Shown here: positions 62,684 to 64,000 of the stretch, piece after piece | How the letters are laid out: every line of letters begins with the position of its first letter | How positions within the stretch are numbered: the stretch's first letter is position 1 | From: Cognatitamlana onchidii | GTDB taxonomy: Bacteria; Bacteroidota; Bacteroidia; Flavobacteriales; Flavobacteriaceae | Assembly (NCBI RefSeq): GCF_004804355.1 | Contig: NZ_SRWZ01000004.1 | Span: 302,665 to 366,664 of the forward strand | DNA: 64,000 bases | Reading direction: 5' to 3' | Made by a program: the position numbers and the translations under genes | The notes under the pieces: model-generated | The model's database searches: none | What the model was told of the DNA's origin: nothing | What the model saw: the letters and a program-made list of their open reading frames with translations, nothing else

Positions 62684-63301
62684 ATGAAAATATCAACCTA
62701 TATCAACGCACACAAAATTTTATTAATTCCGTTTGTTTTATTTCTCATGTAGTTTTTTGATAATTGGTCGACCGAGGCCTTTATTTACCTAGCTATTCAT
62801 GGCACGTATTGTTTATTATGGCTCATAAAACATCAAATGTTTCCTGATAATAGGTTTAACGAGAAACAACCTTTTTTTATTGGTCTTTTCTTTATCTTTT
62901 TACCATTGGGAGGTTACTATTTAGCACCTTATTTACTTATTAGTAATCATTTAGTATTACCTCCATACATCATTGGGATAACCTTATTCCTATACATAAT
63001 GGGCATATTTATGCATTATGTAAGCGATGCGCAAAAGTACGCTATTTTAAAACTGAAAAAGGGATTGATTCATGATGGTATCTTTAGCCGAACAAGAAAT
63101 CCTAATTATTTTGGCGAAATTCTTATTTATTCGGCTTATGCCGTTATGGCAATGAACTGGATAGCTTGGATTCCATTGGCTTGTTGGGTATTTGGTTTCT
63201 TCCTTAGGAATATGCTTAAAAAAGACAAATCTATGTCCAGATATCCTGAGTTTACGGACTACAAAAGGAAAAGCTGGTTACTATTGCCTAGGCCATTTTA
63301 A
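62684..63301 (+). pseudogene. Isoprenylcysteine/DUF1295-type methyltransferase gene broken by an in-frame TAG
   Basis: The frame from ATG 62684 is open for 205 codons except for TAG at codon 23 (62750-62752): it reads ...FVLFLM, stop, FFDNWSTEAFIYLAIHG..., all in a natural membrane-protein style, so the stop is inside the first helix. The downstream part (from 62837 ORF-callable) shows four or five membrane helices and RNPNYFGEILIYSAYAVM (RNPNYxGE), typical of ICMT/DUF1295 SAM-dependent methyltransferases, plus KSWLLLPRPF at the end. A Tyr-to-stop change (TAC/TAT to TAG) fits. It may be inactive or made by readthrough. Preceded by DUF2141 after 17 bp. Confidence 0.75.
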
Positions 63302-63686
63302 ATGAATCATCTATATGTGTTCTATAACAAGAATAGACGGTACAGGTCTGCTAAATAAATGGTTGATCTAGTGATTTGGTAAGTTTACTTTTAGTTTTGG
63401 TTGTCTCACATTAAAAGCCTCTAACAGCTGCATGTAGGATGGTATATTTGAATAGAATTTAAAACAAATAAGAAAAGAAATAAGGGTTTTAGAGGATTGT
63501 TCCCTAAAATTAATACAAGACAAGAATAGTAAGTTTTTCATATAGTTAGTTTGGTTAGTTTGAAACCGCTCAGTCATCTCAAAAGGCTGAGCGGTTTTTT
63601 TATAAAAATAGGAAAGCGATTAGGGGTTTTAGGGATTGTTGCCCTGTTATAAGTGAAAGCAAATTATAAATCACAAAAAATATATT
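63302..63686. other. 385-bp gap with terminator and imperfect repeat
   Basis: No convincing gene: the only longer frame (63368-63577, minus) is not gene-like. It holds a TATATTTG box (63443-63450, plus), a terminator (63563-63600) and a roughly 35-bp imperfect direct repeat, copy one at about 63475-63505 and copy two at about 63611-63643. Between the box and terminator, about 150 nt without a start codon could be a small RNA. Confidence 0.4.
63563..63603 (+). terminator. Rho-independent terminator
   Basis: AAACCGCTCAG (63563-63573) pairs with CTGAGCGGTTT (63587-63597), loop of 13 nt, then a T-run. It probably ends transcripts from the methyltransferase gene or from a small RNA. Confidence 0.8.
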
Positions 63687-64000
63687 ATGAAAGCGATTAA
63701 AACGAAAACAAGAAAAGAGTTTGTGCGAAAGTTTAGGGCTATTGTAGCAATGGTTCTGTCTGTATTAATTTTAGGGAACAACCCAGCGAATGCTTGTTCA
63801 TCTTTTGTGTTTTCTACACCCCAAGGAAACCAGATACAGGGACGAACCATGGAACTTGGATTTGAAGCTGGGGAACAATTTATTATTGCGCCACGTAACT
63901 ACGACCTTTTAGGGGTTAAGGGCCCAATAGGTTATGTAGGCATGCGTCATGCTAACACAGAATGGGTCTCATCAGGAATGAATGAGTTTGGGTTGTCGGT
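63687..64000 (+). CDS. Secreted choloylglycine-hydrolase-family (linear amide C-N) hydrolase, 5' part
   Basis: The frame starts at ATG 63687 and runs off the window; 104 residues are visible. A basic N-terminus (MKAIKTKTRKEFVRKF) and hydrophobic helix end in NPANA followed by Cys-Ser-Ser-Phe, so signal cleavage would expose Cys as N-terminal nucleophile, as required for Ntn hydrolases. GRTMELGFEAGEQFI and SGMNEFGLSV match the penicillin-V-acylase / bile-salt-hydrolase family. In flavobacteria, which meet no bile, N-acyl-homoserine-lactone or other amides are likelier substrates (inference). Confidence 0.85.
   Translation, partial: MKAIKTKTRKEFVRKFRAIVAMVLSVLILGNNPANACSSFVFSTPQGNQIQGRTMELGFEAGEQFIIAPRNYDLLGVKGPIGYVGMRHANTEWVSSGMNEFGLS

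Noticed and set aside
63368..63577. 69-aa minus-strand frame
   Set aside because: No recognisable protein features, ends inside a terminator and lies in a region with repeats.

Overview
The window is about 64 kb of low-GC DNA from a Bacteroidetes, almost certainly a (probably marine) member of the Flavobacteriaceae. The evidence is a complete gldK-gldL-gldM-gldN block for gliding and type IX secretion (14.9-19.6 kb), a MoxR/DUF58/BatA-BatB/C-BatD operon (44.8-51.2 kb), many short-signal outer-membrane barrels and lipoproteins, a TonB-dependent receptor, and repeated -7 boxes of the Bacteroidetes form TAnnTTTG upstream of genes. I see no CRISPR array, insertion sequence, rRNA or phage; the single tRNA is an initiator tRNA-Met at 30.2 kb.

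Layout. 0-2 kb: the 3' end of a TonB receptor, a secreted heavy-metal-associated (HMA) protein and a collagen-like lipoprotein. 2-4 kb (minus): groES-groEL. 4.2-9.1 kb (minus): miaB, a small protein, a sigma-54 activator, lptE, a TPR-like protein and secG, which looks like one housekeeping/envelope operon. 9.3-10.9 kb: two tandem paralogous membrane proteins. 11-14.7 kb: topA and an arginase-fold protein that has lost its metal ligands. 14.9-19.6 kb: gldKLMN. 19.7-23.2 kb: a FAD oxidoreductase, DUF983 and an ABC-F ATPase. 23.3-28.9 kb: a tripartite RND efflux operon. 29-31.6 kb: a plant-type LRR protein, a CPXCG protein, tRNA-fMet and a serine hydrolase.

31.7-39.8 kb is an accessory envelope locus. 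A divergent AraC-type regulator and a Cys-type secreted sulfatase are followed by seven tightly packed minus-strand genes (mostly 16-18 bp apart): a lipoprotein of the 4,5-dihydroxyphthalate-decarboxylase-like fold, a coiled-coil protein, two paralogous MetA/'neuromedin U'-type barrels with another barrel between them, an NTF2-like lipoprotein and a glycine-zipper protein. This is the best candidate for an undescribed system. 39.8-42.5 kb holds three more barrels, and 42.6-44.8 kb an eight-haem cytochrome c lipoprotein with a TPR tail. The Bat operon follows, headed by a HAD-type lipoprotein.

52.4-62 kb is rich in cell-envelope and signalling genes: a MetA-type barrel, a DUF4136-like lipoprotein, an Omp85 protein whose signal peptide appears to start at ATA, a SYLF (YSC84) protein, a truncated barrel-gene remnant, another barrel, an HtrA-like protease, and a transmembrane Ser/Thr kinase next to a PP2C-like phosphatase and an ECF sigma factor. 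These last three probably form a phospho-signalling switch. The window closes with DUF2141, an ICMT-like methyltransferase gene broken by an in-frame TAG, and the start of a secreted Ntn-type (choloylglycine hydrolase family) enzyme.
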